64,000 bases of DNA from Acorus gramineus (taxonomy: Eukaryota; Streptophyta; Magnoliopsida; Acorales; Acoraceae), in NCBI GenBank assembly GCA_030737835.1, contig CM060856.1, positions 9,217,670-9,281,669 of the forward strand, written 5' to 3'. The position numbers and the translations under genes are program-made. Below the pieces are notes generated by a model. That model saw only the letters and a program-made list of their open reading frames with translations, had not been told where the DNA came from and ran no database searches. Within the stretch, counting starts at the first letter, position 1, and each line of letters starts with the position of its first letter. This document shows, piece after piece, positions 12,252-21,979 of this stretch.

Positions 12252-12499
12252 TTTTTAGTTTTAAGTCTCCATAAACCATCATATTTAGTAATCGATCCCT
12301 CCCTTCTTCGTATTTAGGTTTTAGTCTGCATATTTAAATGATGGGACTATCCATAAATTATTTAATTTATTTTTTAGTCCCTGTGAGGGACCTATTCATG
12401 AATTATCCTTTAAATCGGGGGACTAAAACCTAAATACAAAGAAGGGAGGGATCGATCACTAAATATGATGGTTTGTGGGGACTTAAAACTAAAAATCCC
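12252..12499. mobile_element. Mutator-type MITE, nearly palindromic
   Basis: Two arms of about 75 bp or more are inverted copies, sharing TTTTTAGTTTTAAGTC and ATCGATCCCTCCCTTCTT. The 9-base sequence TTTATTAAA lies on both sides (12243-12251 and 12500-12508). A 9-bp target duplication is the habit of Mutator-like elements. It has no coding capacity. A degenerate relative occurs at about 36660-36790. Confidence 0.75.
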
Positions 12500-12508
12500 T
12501 TTATTAAA

Positions 12509-13379
12509 ATACACAATGTTATATAAAATTAAAAACATATATTTAAATATAATAATATATTACTTTTATTTATAAAAAAAATTATATCATACATTATGAT
12601 AGCGCAATATATACTGTGTTAACATAGTGAATAGAGATGAAGACAGAGTTACAAAACAAATTGTATATCAACGCTTGAAAGAATTATGTACAGTACAATA
12701 GTTTGCATAAAGAATAAACATGAAAAACATGAAATGTATATATATGTATTGCATGAACCTAATAGATAGAAAAATATGAAAAATTAATAGTAGTGTATGT
12801 ACTTATATATTGTTTGTAAGACCGTATTCAGACTCTGTACAACACCACTCATATTTAAAAGAAATAATGTTAAGGTCAATTTCATGGATAATCTGCGTAT
12901 GTTTTAATTTTTTTTATATTTATAAACTTTGTTCAACAAAATATATGTTATAATAAAAATATATATATTATTTTATTATAAATTGAAAGGCATAATTTTA
13001 ACAAATAAAAAAAGTTTAAAAGATAAATACATCATGTGATGAGATATTTATCATATGTCCATATGAACAGTCCACGGGACTACAGCGCTCTAAAAAAAGA
13101 CTATTAACTCTGAAAAAGTGCAATACATAGCCTGTATTTATATGTTTAGTTTCACAAAACTGTACTTTTTATTTATTAATTAATTATATGTGGTTATGTA
13201 GTCTGTACATTACATTTGCACTTTATGATAAGTCACCTCTTCAGCTCTTCTTTTGCCAATAATGGAAAGGTAGAATTTTTATATATATATTTTATATTTT
13301 ATGCAGAACGATGAGTACATTGTTTCTTAAAAAGAAACAAACAAAAAATCATTCATACTCTTTTCCTGATTGGATGTAA
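12509..13379. other. AT-rich intergenic stretch
   Basis: Strongly AT-rich with TATATA runs and fragments resembling the GTATATACT-containing repeat (about 12595-12630). No protein-coding or RNA gene is seen. Confidence 0.6.
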
Positions 13380-14760
13380 GCATCTCCAAAAGCTTCTCAA
13401 TATTTCCTTATATTGGAGAACATAGAGGGAGCCTTTTTTTTAATCACTCCAAAGACCTCTTCATTTTTACCTTACATTCATTCTGAATGACTCATATACC
13501 ATTATTCATATCTATAAATTACAAGATCTAAAAACACATTTTATAATTTTTTATTATTCTAAAAATTAAAGAATTAAGCATAACAATAAAAAACAAATAT
13601 GAAACACAAAAAATAAAAAAATTTGAACCAATTCCAAGTTTTCAACATAACCAACCTCAAAACCACCACCCCACAAAAAAAGAGTTATTAAGCATACACA
13701 TTCAAATATTCATACAAAAATTCGAAACCCAAAAAATAAAACCTTTAGGCCTAGTTTGATAAAGGGATAAATTTCTATGATAGGTTAGCCTAATTTATGA
13801 TGATAAAAAATCTATTATTTTTATCCAGATTTATATTTGTTAATGCTTTTTATTATCCTCATTTTTGTGTTCTTATCCTCGATCTTGCATTTGAATCAAA
13901 TATGACATAATTTTAATTTTTTAAAAAAATACCAAATCTACCCTCATATTAATGAGACATTAATATTGTTTAGTGGAACATATTCTTCTTCTTCTTCTTT
14001 TTCTTTTTTTTTTTTTTTGGGAAAGGGTTGTCATAAATGTTGTCCCAATTTTACAAAATATGGATAAAAAATTAGAACAAAGTTTATTCTATTTTTTATC
14101 TAGAACAAATTATCCCTATTTTTAATCTTAAAATGTGGACAATTATCCATATTTTATTCTTTTTTTATGCCATATAGGATAACAAATGATTTAATCCTTT
14201 TTTTTCTTATCCCCAACCTCTTATCCCCGTGTCAAACTAGACCTTAAAAATTAAAAAAAGTTAAAGAGGTTTAGATCAAACCCATTGAAGGCCCGGGGTG
14301 TGTGTGTGTATGAGAGAGAGAGAGAGAGAGAGTATGAGCTGTTGATGCATGTATGCTTTCAAAAGAAGTAGAGAGAGAGATCGTCGGACGGCGAACGGGA
14401 TGGAGGAGTCCGGATAGAATAAAAAATTGAAGAGATGAAATCAAATATTTTTATTTTTTATTTTTTGTAGTGTTTGTAGAGGAAGATGAAATCCATTTGG
14501 GAGGAGAGAGTTTTTCTATGGTTGGAAAAAATGGAGAGAGAAAGAGTTGGCTTGAGAAAAAAAAAAAGTTTTGTTAAAAGGGACAATGTAGTCCTTTTAC
14601 ATTGTAGTTTTTCTTACAATGCTCCCTACATATATAAAGCCTTGTAGGAAAAAAATATTGTATGGAGCCTTCTAAGGAGTCTTTTGGACCTTTTTTTTTT
14701 TAATTTTCAGTTCTCTATGTTAGGGAATTGACTCTTGTAGGGAGGCTTTTGGAGATGCTC
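13380..14760. mobile_element. MITE with GCATCTCC termini, interrupted by a second element
   Basis: The left end GCATCTCCAAAAGCTTCTC matches the inverted right end GAGCATCTCCAAAAGCCTCC. TAA flanks both sides (13377-13379 and 14761-14763), as for PIF/Harbinger. Removing the internal insertion at 13748-14243 leaves about 0.88 kb. A GT/GA microsatellite lies at about 14298-14332. No transposase frame is visible. Confidence 0.68.
13748..14243. mobile_element. Tourist-like element nested in the preceding MITE
   Basis: The left end GGCCTAGTTTGATAAAGGGA matches the inverted right end GGTCTAGTTTGACACGGGGA. TTA lies on both sides (13745-13747 and 14244-14246). This is the typical PIF/Harbinger arrangement at 496 bp. 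It is non-coding and is the younger of the two insertions. Confidence 0.75.
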
Positions 14761-14763
14761 TAA

Positions 14764-16860
14764 CAGAGGGTTATTGCCTTTAATAGCTATACTATGATAG
14801 ATAACAATCAATGTTAAATATGTAAATTTTTGTTTGGTTGCATTTTCTATTATTCTTATTAAAAAACGTACAAATAGTCTATTTGTTGTTTGGTTCACCA
14901 TGGATAAAGTACGAACAAGTTATTAATAAGAGATGAATAAAAGTTTGACTTTCTAAATGACAATTATGCATCTGCATAAATTATTTACGTTTGGGAATAA
15001 GTGTGAGAGGTGTATTTTTGAAATGTGCATAAAAATGTTAGATGAGATAAATTTTTTAAAATGATAAAGAATAACATTTTTATCCATTAGTAAAAACTCT
15101 AATAAGCAATTCTAGTCTTTTTTGAAAATAGTTATCAGGCTTTATCATAGCTTATTTAGACATAGCTATCAAAGTTTATTCCTTTTAAAGCTATTCTGAT
15201 GTATTTCCTTTTAAAGCTATTCTGATGTATTCTAACTTAATACTCCACCCCAAAAATATTTTACTTACTAAAGACCATACATAAGTTATTTAGTTTAAAT
15301 AAAAATAAGTCATTTGATTATACTTTTAATTAAATGTAACAACATTTTCATTATTTGGGATGATTTAACTTTTTACACCAGTAAAATTGAAACAACACAA
15401 TTCTAAAACACAAATAGAACACGCACATTCATTTTTAGTGATCTAATCAAACATAACCATGCCTCTATATACTAGAATTTCTGCCATTAAAGAGGATAAA
15501 AGTTTAAAAATTGAAATGGGTAGGGGCCGCGCGAACGCAGGCCCCCGCTACCACAAATTATGACGTACACTCCACCACTTGGGCGGATGTTAGGGCAGAG
15601 CCCCTCCAAAGTGCAATGGAGGCCTCTACCCTAGGCCATGGGCCTTCTTGATCACCCATAGACCCCGTCCAGGTAAGTATGATTCCTCTTCGCAGAGCCT
15701 CTTCTTTTATATCACCCGATGACTTTTGCTTCTTCTCATATTTCCGATGTGGGAGTAAAAAAAACTCTCACACACCAAAAGTCAAAAACCAAACCACAGC
15801 GCGTCATGCTTCACGGGCTCGCGACGGTGTAATTGAAGTCCATAAAAAGTTAATCCTGGCTGTCCGTTGAACACGTGTGTTTCTTTTCACCGTCTGATTA
15901 AGGGCCAGAGAGTGGTTCAATGCGAATTCCCTGCTGCCTTGAATCTGAACAACCATTTAAGACGACGAAGCCAAAAAATATATTTAGTACTTCGTTTGCA
16001 TCATTGCATGTTAGCATCATTATTGTGTATAAAATATTAAAATTTCAAAACTTTATTTCATTATACCAATACGTATTTTATTATTAAAATAAAAAAATTA
16101 TACATTCAATTGATATGAATATGTACATCATTTTTTTTAATAAAAACATAAATTGCCCTAGCTAAGTATATGTTTCAGGAAAAACAAAAACTGTTGCAGA
16201 TGAGATTGTGAACCATATTAAATGTATTATTATTTGGTTTAATTTTAACTTTTAATTATTTTCGGTGAAAAACGTAACAATAAAATTTATTGTTGGGTCG
16301 ATTATAAATATTGTAGATAAATGTAAATAAGATATAGATAATAATTTATAAAATATCAAAAAATGATTTGTCACATGAGTTCTTCGACTTATAAGTAGTG
16401 ATGACAAGTCTACTTATTCCTTACAAATAGGGGTATAATACATTTAAGTTACATTATTCTCTCATAGAAATTAGTATGGATCTACGCTTCATAATATCCA
16501 TGTCAACTTCTCATTTACCCCACAAATAATTGCGTTATGGAAACTCTTGCTTATCTCATTCACAGTTTGTTTACGAATGATTCTATCATTTGAGGTTTTT
16601 CTAGGCGCAGTCTTTGTATATACTAACACCCACCCCCCAGTTTCAACCATGGTAAAATAACCACTCTGATCAGATGCCTCCATACTTATCCATTGAATTA
16701 GAGTTCATTACATTCAGAACCTCCATTTTCATATTATCATATAAGTTTTAAAAAGCTACACCAAATAGTTTAATTAACTACATGTTTTTTAACTGCCGTA
16801 AAACTGCATTATAACTATGGTTTGAAGTTGAGAAAACCGATCAAGATTATACGTGTAAAC
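14764..16860. other. Intergenic region upstream of the LEA gene
   Basis: No convincing gene was found. A GC-richer patch at about 15520-15870 holds GATGTGGGAGTAAAA and a 63-codon frame without domain signal; it may be an old repeat. The rest is AT-rich. Confidence 0.55.
15181..15231. repeat. Exact tandem duplication, 26-bp unit
   Basis: The unit beginning CCTTTTAAAGCTATTCTGAT occurs twice head to tail (15181-15206 and 15207-15231) without mismatch, so it is a recent slip or duplication. Confidence 0.85.
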
Positions 16861-16880
16861 GAAAACCTAATAGGAATCAC

Positions 16881-16887
16881 ACGTGGC
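16881..16887 (+). promoter_or_regulatory. ABA-responsive element (ACGTGGC)
   Basis: ACACGTGGCA contains a strong ABRE core about 150 bp upstream of the LEA start codon and 95 bp before its TATA box. bZIP factors of the ABF/ABI5 type bind such sites in LEA promoters. It supports drought- or seed-induced expression of the adjacent gene. Confidence 0.7.
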
Positions 16888-16932
16888 AGACCCTAAAGCC
16901 CTCATCGATCCTCCGCGTCACACGTACACAGA

Positions 16933-16939
16933 ACGTGTC
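16933..16939 (+). promoter_or_regulatory. Second ABRE (ACGTGTC)
   Basis: ACGTGTC lies about 37 bp upstream of the TATA box. A nearby CGCGTCACACG (from about 16915) resembles a coupling element. Paired ABREs or ABRE plus coupling element are what ABA-inducible LEA promoters usually need. Confidence 0.65.
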
Positions 16940-16975
16940 GTCCGCCTCGGCCATCTCAACCGCTCCCAAGAATCT

Positions 16976-16981
16976 TATAAA
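16976..16981 (+). promoter_or_regulatory. TATA box of the LEA gene
   Basis: TATAAA lies 48 bp before the start codon, giving a short leader. A CATGCAT (RY-like, seed-type) motif follows at 16991-16997. Confidence 0.65.
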
Positions 16982-17028
16982 CCATCCCCGCATGCATCAA
17001 TCCTCTTGAAAGAGAAGAAACATAAACA

Positions 17029-17442
17029 ATGAAGGGGATGAAAGAGAAGGCGAGCGACATGGCGAGCTCCGCGAAGGAGCACGTGAAGGAACACAAGGCC
17101 AAGGCGGCGGAGAAGGCCGAGAAGGCCGCGGCGACGAACAAGCATGAGAAGGAGATGGCAGAGGAGCACAGGAAGGCCAAGGAGGCGGAGGCCAAGATGG
17201 AACTCCACCAGGAGAAGGCCGAGCACAGGGCCGAGAGGGCGGCCAAGGAGCACGGTGGCGGCGGCGTCACCCACGTGCCCCTCACCGCCACGCACGCCCA
17301 ACACGGACACCACTACCACCCTGTCGGCGGGGCCGCAGCCGTCCCTCACGGCACTGGCACCACCACCACCACCACCACTGTCCAACCGTCGGCGGCTTAT
17401 CCGGGGGCCACGGCAAGGCCTGCCGGGGAGAAGTATCTGTAG
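17029..17442 (+). CDS. Late embryogenesis abundant protein, group 1 (LEA_1)
   Basis: Single-exon frame of 137 residues. The N-terminal half (about 1-75) is a charged, Ala/Lys/Glu-rich amphipathic helix region, with the LEA_1 opening MKGMKEKASDMASSAKEH and a conserved AKMELHQEKAEHRAE stretch. The C-terminal half is a disordered Gly/His/Thr-rich tail with HGTG, a Thr run and PAGEKYL. Members of this family (Arabidopsis LEA4-2/LEA18 type) are hydrophilic cytosolic or nuclear proteins that protect enzymes and membranes during desiccation. The start is supported by an upstream TATA box and two ABREs. GC content is far above the flanking DNA. Antisense frames over the same stretch are shadows created by this composition. 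Confidence 0.93.
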   Translation: MKGMKEKASDMASSAKEHVKEHKAKAAEKAEKAAATNKHEKEMAEEHRKAKEAEAKMELHQEKAEHRAERAAKEHGGGGVTHVPLTATHAQHGHHYHPVGGAAAVPHGTGTTTTTTTVQPSAAYPGATARPAGEKYL

Positions 17443-18229
17443 TGTGTGTGTGTGTGTGTTGTATGCTTTAAGAGTGTCTATTCAGTGTTTCTGGAATGTA
17501 TTTTGTATTGTTATAATTTTGTCTAATGTTTGAAAATCATATATTATAATTATGGTCTCATATGTTATGTTGTATATGTGACTGTCCGTTCGAACGATGT
17601 TATACCATTCGAACAGTTTTCGTTCGAACGGGGTTGATCGAACCAATGTGGTTTTTTTAAAACAAATTTAACCTCCAGCCGTTCGAAAAAACTTGTTTTC
17701 TCTTTCACTGAGATGGATTATACTGGGATTTTTGTTAATATCGTGAAAGAAGTTTGTATTTTTTTTTTTTTGAAACATTGGCATTTTAACCTATGATTTA
17801 CCTATCTAACTATATATAGGTTGTATGGTTTTGTGTATTTTATTGTGTTAGTGTCTTTTGTGAATGTGTTATTTTAATTTATGTGATTGTATGATTAGTT
17901 TTTGGTTGCAAAACAGTAAAATAACTATTGTTCACAAGTCACAACCCGTTCGAGTGGCACAAATGAAGACCGCACATATGGCCCCTCATCGATTCGTGCG
18001 ACGCATACAACACATCACATGCGGAGAGAAGGCATCAACAGCATACGTGATCGCACACGCGGCATATGTGCATATGTGGTCGCACACGCGGCATGCGGCC
18101 GCATTTGAAACAGTGTTTGTCTAGCAATGCACATGTGATTTTGAATAGTTATCCAAAGAATAAATATAGATGTATTTTTCTTGCCATCCCGGTACATGAA
18201 AACAGGGTGTAAGGATTTGGAACCTGGAG
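17443..18229. other. 3' region of the LEA gene and spacer with palindromic motifs
   Basis: A GT microsatellite follows the stop codon. The 10-bp palindrome CGTTCGAACG occurs at 17587-17596 and 17621-17630, with partial copies near 17605 and 17680. At 18045-18110 the motif TCGCACACGCGGCAT is repeated (about 18050 and 18080). No gene is seen. These motifs look like part of an undefined repeat. Confidence 0.55.
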
Positions 18230-20871
18230 TCAGACCCAGCGGAGCAGCCCGTTTTGGACCACGCTCTGACGGACGTTGCCGTCAGTGGAGATTGTCTGAC
18301 CGCGAACGATGGCTGGTTGGGTGACACGCCGTGATTGGAATTTTGGAAAGTGATGGTGTCTTTGATTGTCCATTGTGAACTGGTCTGGGAAAACTTCGTC
18401 CAGGAACTCGTCCGCTATGTCTCCGTCCTCGTCCATTCTAAGGCGGTTCGCGTACCACTTCAGACCCTGATCAAATATCAATTTATTCATTGGAGAATAC
18501 AATGCTAAAGAAATATAAAGTTTTGGATAGAAATATAAATGGCTTGGAGCATGAAAGAATAAAAAAAACTCTGAAAATTAACCACTCATTGGATCCCTCC
18601 ATGGCACCTTACACATTTCTTCTATGTGAATTCTCCCAAGCAATCTTTCACAGAGTCTGCACTTGGATCATCTTTTGCTATTTAAAGTTGGCTATTTCAA
18701 CACCCCATGGTCAATGCCATAAACTTTTTCCTGTACTAAGATTCGTTGTTTTAAATTTAATAATCTGTGGTTTTGTACTCATTAACAACAATGATTTTGA
18801 TTAACATGCATCGCTAACAATGACAATCCAGCAATAAGAGAATCATTCATTGAGACACCAACATTATTTGTGAAGCGTATTTTCATTGGAAACGACAAAA
18901 CGTGTCACTTCTAGCTTTCTAAAGAGTGGCCAAAATGCAAGATTTCCAGCGCTGCAGTTGCTTTAAAATTATAAAAATCTGGCAATTGCATTTGTAAACT
19001 GAATGATGTTATGGAGAGGTTTGCACACACTCACCCTTATCTTTTACACCTTTAGCCAATCAGATAAACGCGGGACACACCCATAACCATAACTCTTATG
19101 CACTGTTATTTTAAAACAGTGAGTATATTCAAAGGTTTCTTTGGTTTATAGATCCTTCAAATGATAATTAGTGAATAGTAAGTATATCATTGGCTTGAGA
19201 GATGAGGAGGGAACATGTGTGGACGTAGTCTCAGGTAGACTCCAGAGCCAGCAATAAGCAACCACATAGGTATGCGTACATAAATATGTGGGTTTGGTTC
19301 GAACAGCGGTATCAAGTCAATAGATTGAATCCCCCATTGTTCCTCAATAGTTCGGTGGTAGAGCGGTTGGCTGTTAATTGATTGATCATAGATTCGAATC
19401 ATGCTTGGGAAGATTTGATGAATTCTGAATTGAATGAAAGGACTCGATTTAACCGTTAGGAGTAAATAACCCATTCCCTGTCTTTGTTTCTATTGCATTC
19501 TATCTCATCGTACCACATTATGTTTTGTAAAAGATTTAAGTCCAATCATTTCTACTCATTCAAATAGCAACCATAAATAAAGATCAAATAAAGAAATATG
19601 TTTGTGATCTGAAATAATGAAGTGTGCTTGTGTGGAATAAGAGAAGACTAGACTCAACTTTTGATTGATGTCATGCCACTCTATATGTGTTATCAACTCT
19701 ATTAAACAAATGTAATGCCAAACAACACACAACAGAGAAGATACAACAACAACAATCCAGTTCCAATTGTCGAAGTACTTTGCCCTCACATACACTTAGA
19801 CCTTTTCCTTCAAAACTCTACAAAATCATTATTAAATTTCACACTTATCATTCTAAATTTCAATTACCTCCATATATGGTCTGTGCTCTCATTTCGTCTT
19901 TGGGATGTTGAATTGCCTCAAATGAATGTAAGAACTACATTAGGTACCCTGTCTAAAAGTTCTCCAAGTGCTGGCGAATTGGAGTTGCCACCATCTCAAG
20001 CTGTGAGACTAATAAGGTGAGCTTCCCTACCTTTGAACTATCTCTAGTCAAAAACCTCACGGTAGGCTCCTCCCGCCACCACCTCATGAGTCACAAGATT
20101 ATGTCAATATTATGATATATCCTTAATCCTTTTCGATCACCCAGAGTGGAGTTCCATAACCAAATCCCAATTTGATGGGATAAAGCTTGTTTATCTATAT
20201 TTCTCATTTTCTTCTCTATTTCAATTTGATTACCTTTATGTTCTAAATCACTGGGATGCAGTCCATCACAAAAAACAAAACCTGAATGAACAACTAATAA
20301 ACAGTTCGCTCTCAGGAACCCATCATTGACTCAACAGTAGGGATTCATGGTCCTCATGGACATGAAAGTCTGGAACTCATGTTGTTGATTATATATTCAT
20401 TCCCAGACATATAAAATTCCTTTGTCTGAACTCGTCGTCCTCAAGAAATTTGATCTCTCCTGCTAAAGACTACAACTTTAAAATCCTCAGTTATTCCCCA
20501 AATCAAGGAAGGCCAGGCCAATCGATTTGAGTAATTAAAACCCTAGACATAAAATGAACCAATTAAACGATCCGACATTGAAAGAGCATAATCAACAACA
20601 ATTCCAAACCCTAGCAAGAAAAAAAAACAGAGGGGGAGAGAAGAACCTGAACGCCCCCCTCACCGGGATTGCAGGGAGCGATGACCGGTCCGGCGAGATG
20701 TCGATCCACGGCGACGGGGACCTGGACGCTGAACCCCTTTCTGTGGCGGCGGAGGATTGCTTCCCTGTCCGTCCGATCTTCCTCTTCGCTATCTCCGCTG
20801 CCGTCGATTCCGTGGTTGTCGTCCCCTCTGACGAAGCCGAGGACGGCAGCGATCCTTCTCAAGAACCCCAT
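18230..20871 (-). CDS. Conserved plant protein of unknown function
   Basis: Two exons on the minus strand, 20871-20647 and 18466-18230. They join in phase 0 at a CAG/GTTCTT donor and a TTGATCAG/GGT acceptor, giving 153 residues. The protein starts MGFLRRIAAVLGF. It has an acidic segment (about 19-35), then GFSVQVPVAVDR and PCNPGEGGVQ, and after the junction GLKWYANRLRMDEDGDIADEFLDEV. The C-terminus is basic and then hydrophobic (QNGLLRWV). Similar proteins with the block GLRWYxKRLRxDEDGDVADEFL exist in Arabidopsis and other plants as roughly 150-170 residue unknowns. No catalytic motif, signal peptide or membrane segment is evident. The 2.2-kb intron contains a plastid tRNA relic. The function is unknown. 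Confidence 0.82.
19195..19500 (+). other. Nuclear insertion of plastid DNA around trnN
   Basis: The stretch around the tRNA relic resembles the plastid inverted-repeat region around trnN-GUU, including the downstream GATTTGATGAATTCTGAA and CCGTTAGGAGT blocks. Multiple substitutions relative to conserved plastid sequence show an old transfer. The edges are approximate. It sits inside the intron of the unknown conserved gene, so it is not assembled organelle contamination. Confidence 0.6.
19341..19412 (+). pseudogene. trnN-GUU: Degenerate plastid-type tRNA-Asn(GUU)
   Basis: A 72-nt unit runs from TCCTCAATAG to CTTGGGAAG with GGTAGAGCGGTTGG in the D region, anticodon GTT in CTGTTAATT, and GATTCGAATC in the T arm. 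Length and order match plastid trnN. Substitutions in the D arm (TTCGG for CTCAG), the anticodon-stem region and the T stem argue that it is a relic, not a working gene. It lacks CCA, as expected. Confidence 0.75.
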
Positions 20872-21979
20872 CGGATTCTACAATGGAAATTGAAAAGGAG
20901 ATCGGAACCAATAAAGAGAGTGAGCGATGGAAAATCTGCAGAGAAAACAGTGACGAAGAGCCGAAGAGAGCTTCGTTTCCTGTATGTATTGCGGCGATCG
21001 ACTTTCTTAATTTACTTGCACTTCGATTTCAACTTCTCGATTTCTTCTGATATACCTTCGACAGTACAGTTTTTTTTAATGTCCGTATTATATTTTAGTC
21101 ATTCTAATACGGCCAATAATTTTTAGATTCAGATCTCTTTTATACATGTTTAATATTAATATTTTTTAAATAATTAACATTTCTAAATATTAACATAATT
21201 ATATATAAAAATTAAAATTAAAAATTCATTTTTTTTTTTAATTATACATTGAAAATTATTGTGATCCAATTTATATCAAATTAAAATATCTATACCACAC
21301 ATTATGATTAAGTCATCAAAAAATATTCAAAGTATTTCAAACATAGAAGTTGCAGTTCCTATAATGATTCAAGTCAAAAAGGTTTTCTTTTGGTGCTCTG
21401 GATTTAAAACAGGGCTGTATATATCTGAGATTGGATGGAATTAAAATTACGACTCATTCTAAAAAAAAACTATTGAAATTAGATTCCATCAAATTCTTCA
21501 GATGCAACGATGTGATGTGCATATCCAATTCATTGTTTCATAATTACATCCAAATCCACTTGCCTAATTTGCCTACAAAACTCTTGATTTCATAACAAAT
21601 AAAATGTGTACTACAACAAATTATAAATTAATCATCAATATGCAGGAATATATATAATGACTGCGTGTAACAACACCCGAAATAAAACATTCATCATCAT
21701 TATAGACCTGCACTAACAATCACGCTGTTGTGTCATCCAGGCGGTCGAAGCCAAACACAAGTTAGAAATGCCTGTCAGGAAACATACATCAATAAGATGG
21801 TCTGACAGCAGGGATACAGTTCCAAAACCATATATGATGCAAGGGTCAAGGGGATGTTTAAGCCAGATCCTAAAAAGACTTGATTCAGCATGCATTACAC
21901 TAGAGATAGATGGAACCCATCAGAATAACTAATACAGTGCTTCTTGATCATTCCCACAAGTCAAAACATATCATATCCT
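20872..21979. other. Spacer between the unknown gene and SmG
   Basis: It holds the 5' leader and promoter of the minus-strand unknown gene and the 3' UTR of SmG. The middle (about 21120-21700) is AT-rich. No other gene is seen. Confidence 0.6.

Noticed and set aside
15679-15870. 63-codon frame in a GC-richer patch
   Set aside because: No domain, and the surrounding sequence looks like an old repeat.
16956-17385. Two long minus-strand frames (111 and 136 codons) over the LEA gene
   Set aside because: They are antisense shadows of the GC-rich LEA reading frame, with low-complexity Leu/Ala/Gly composition and no domain.
20554-21126. Plus-strand 190-codon frame
   Set aside because: It overlaps exon 1 of the minus-strand conserved gene in antisense and then runs into AT-rich promoter sequence; no domain.
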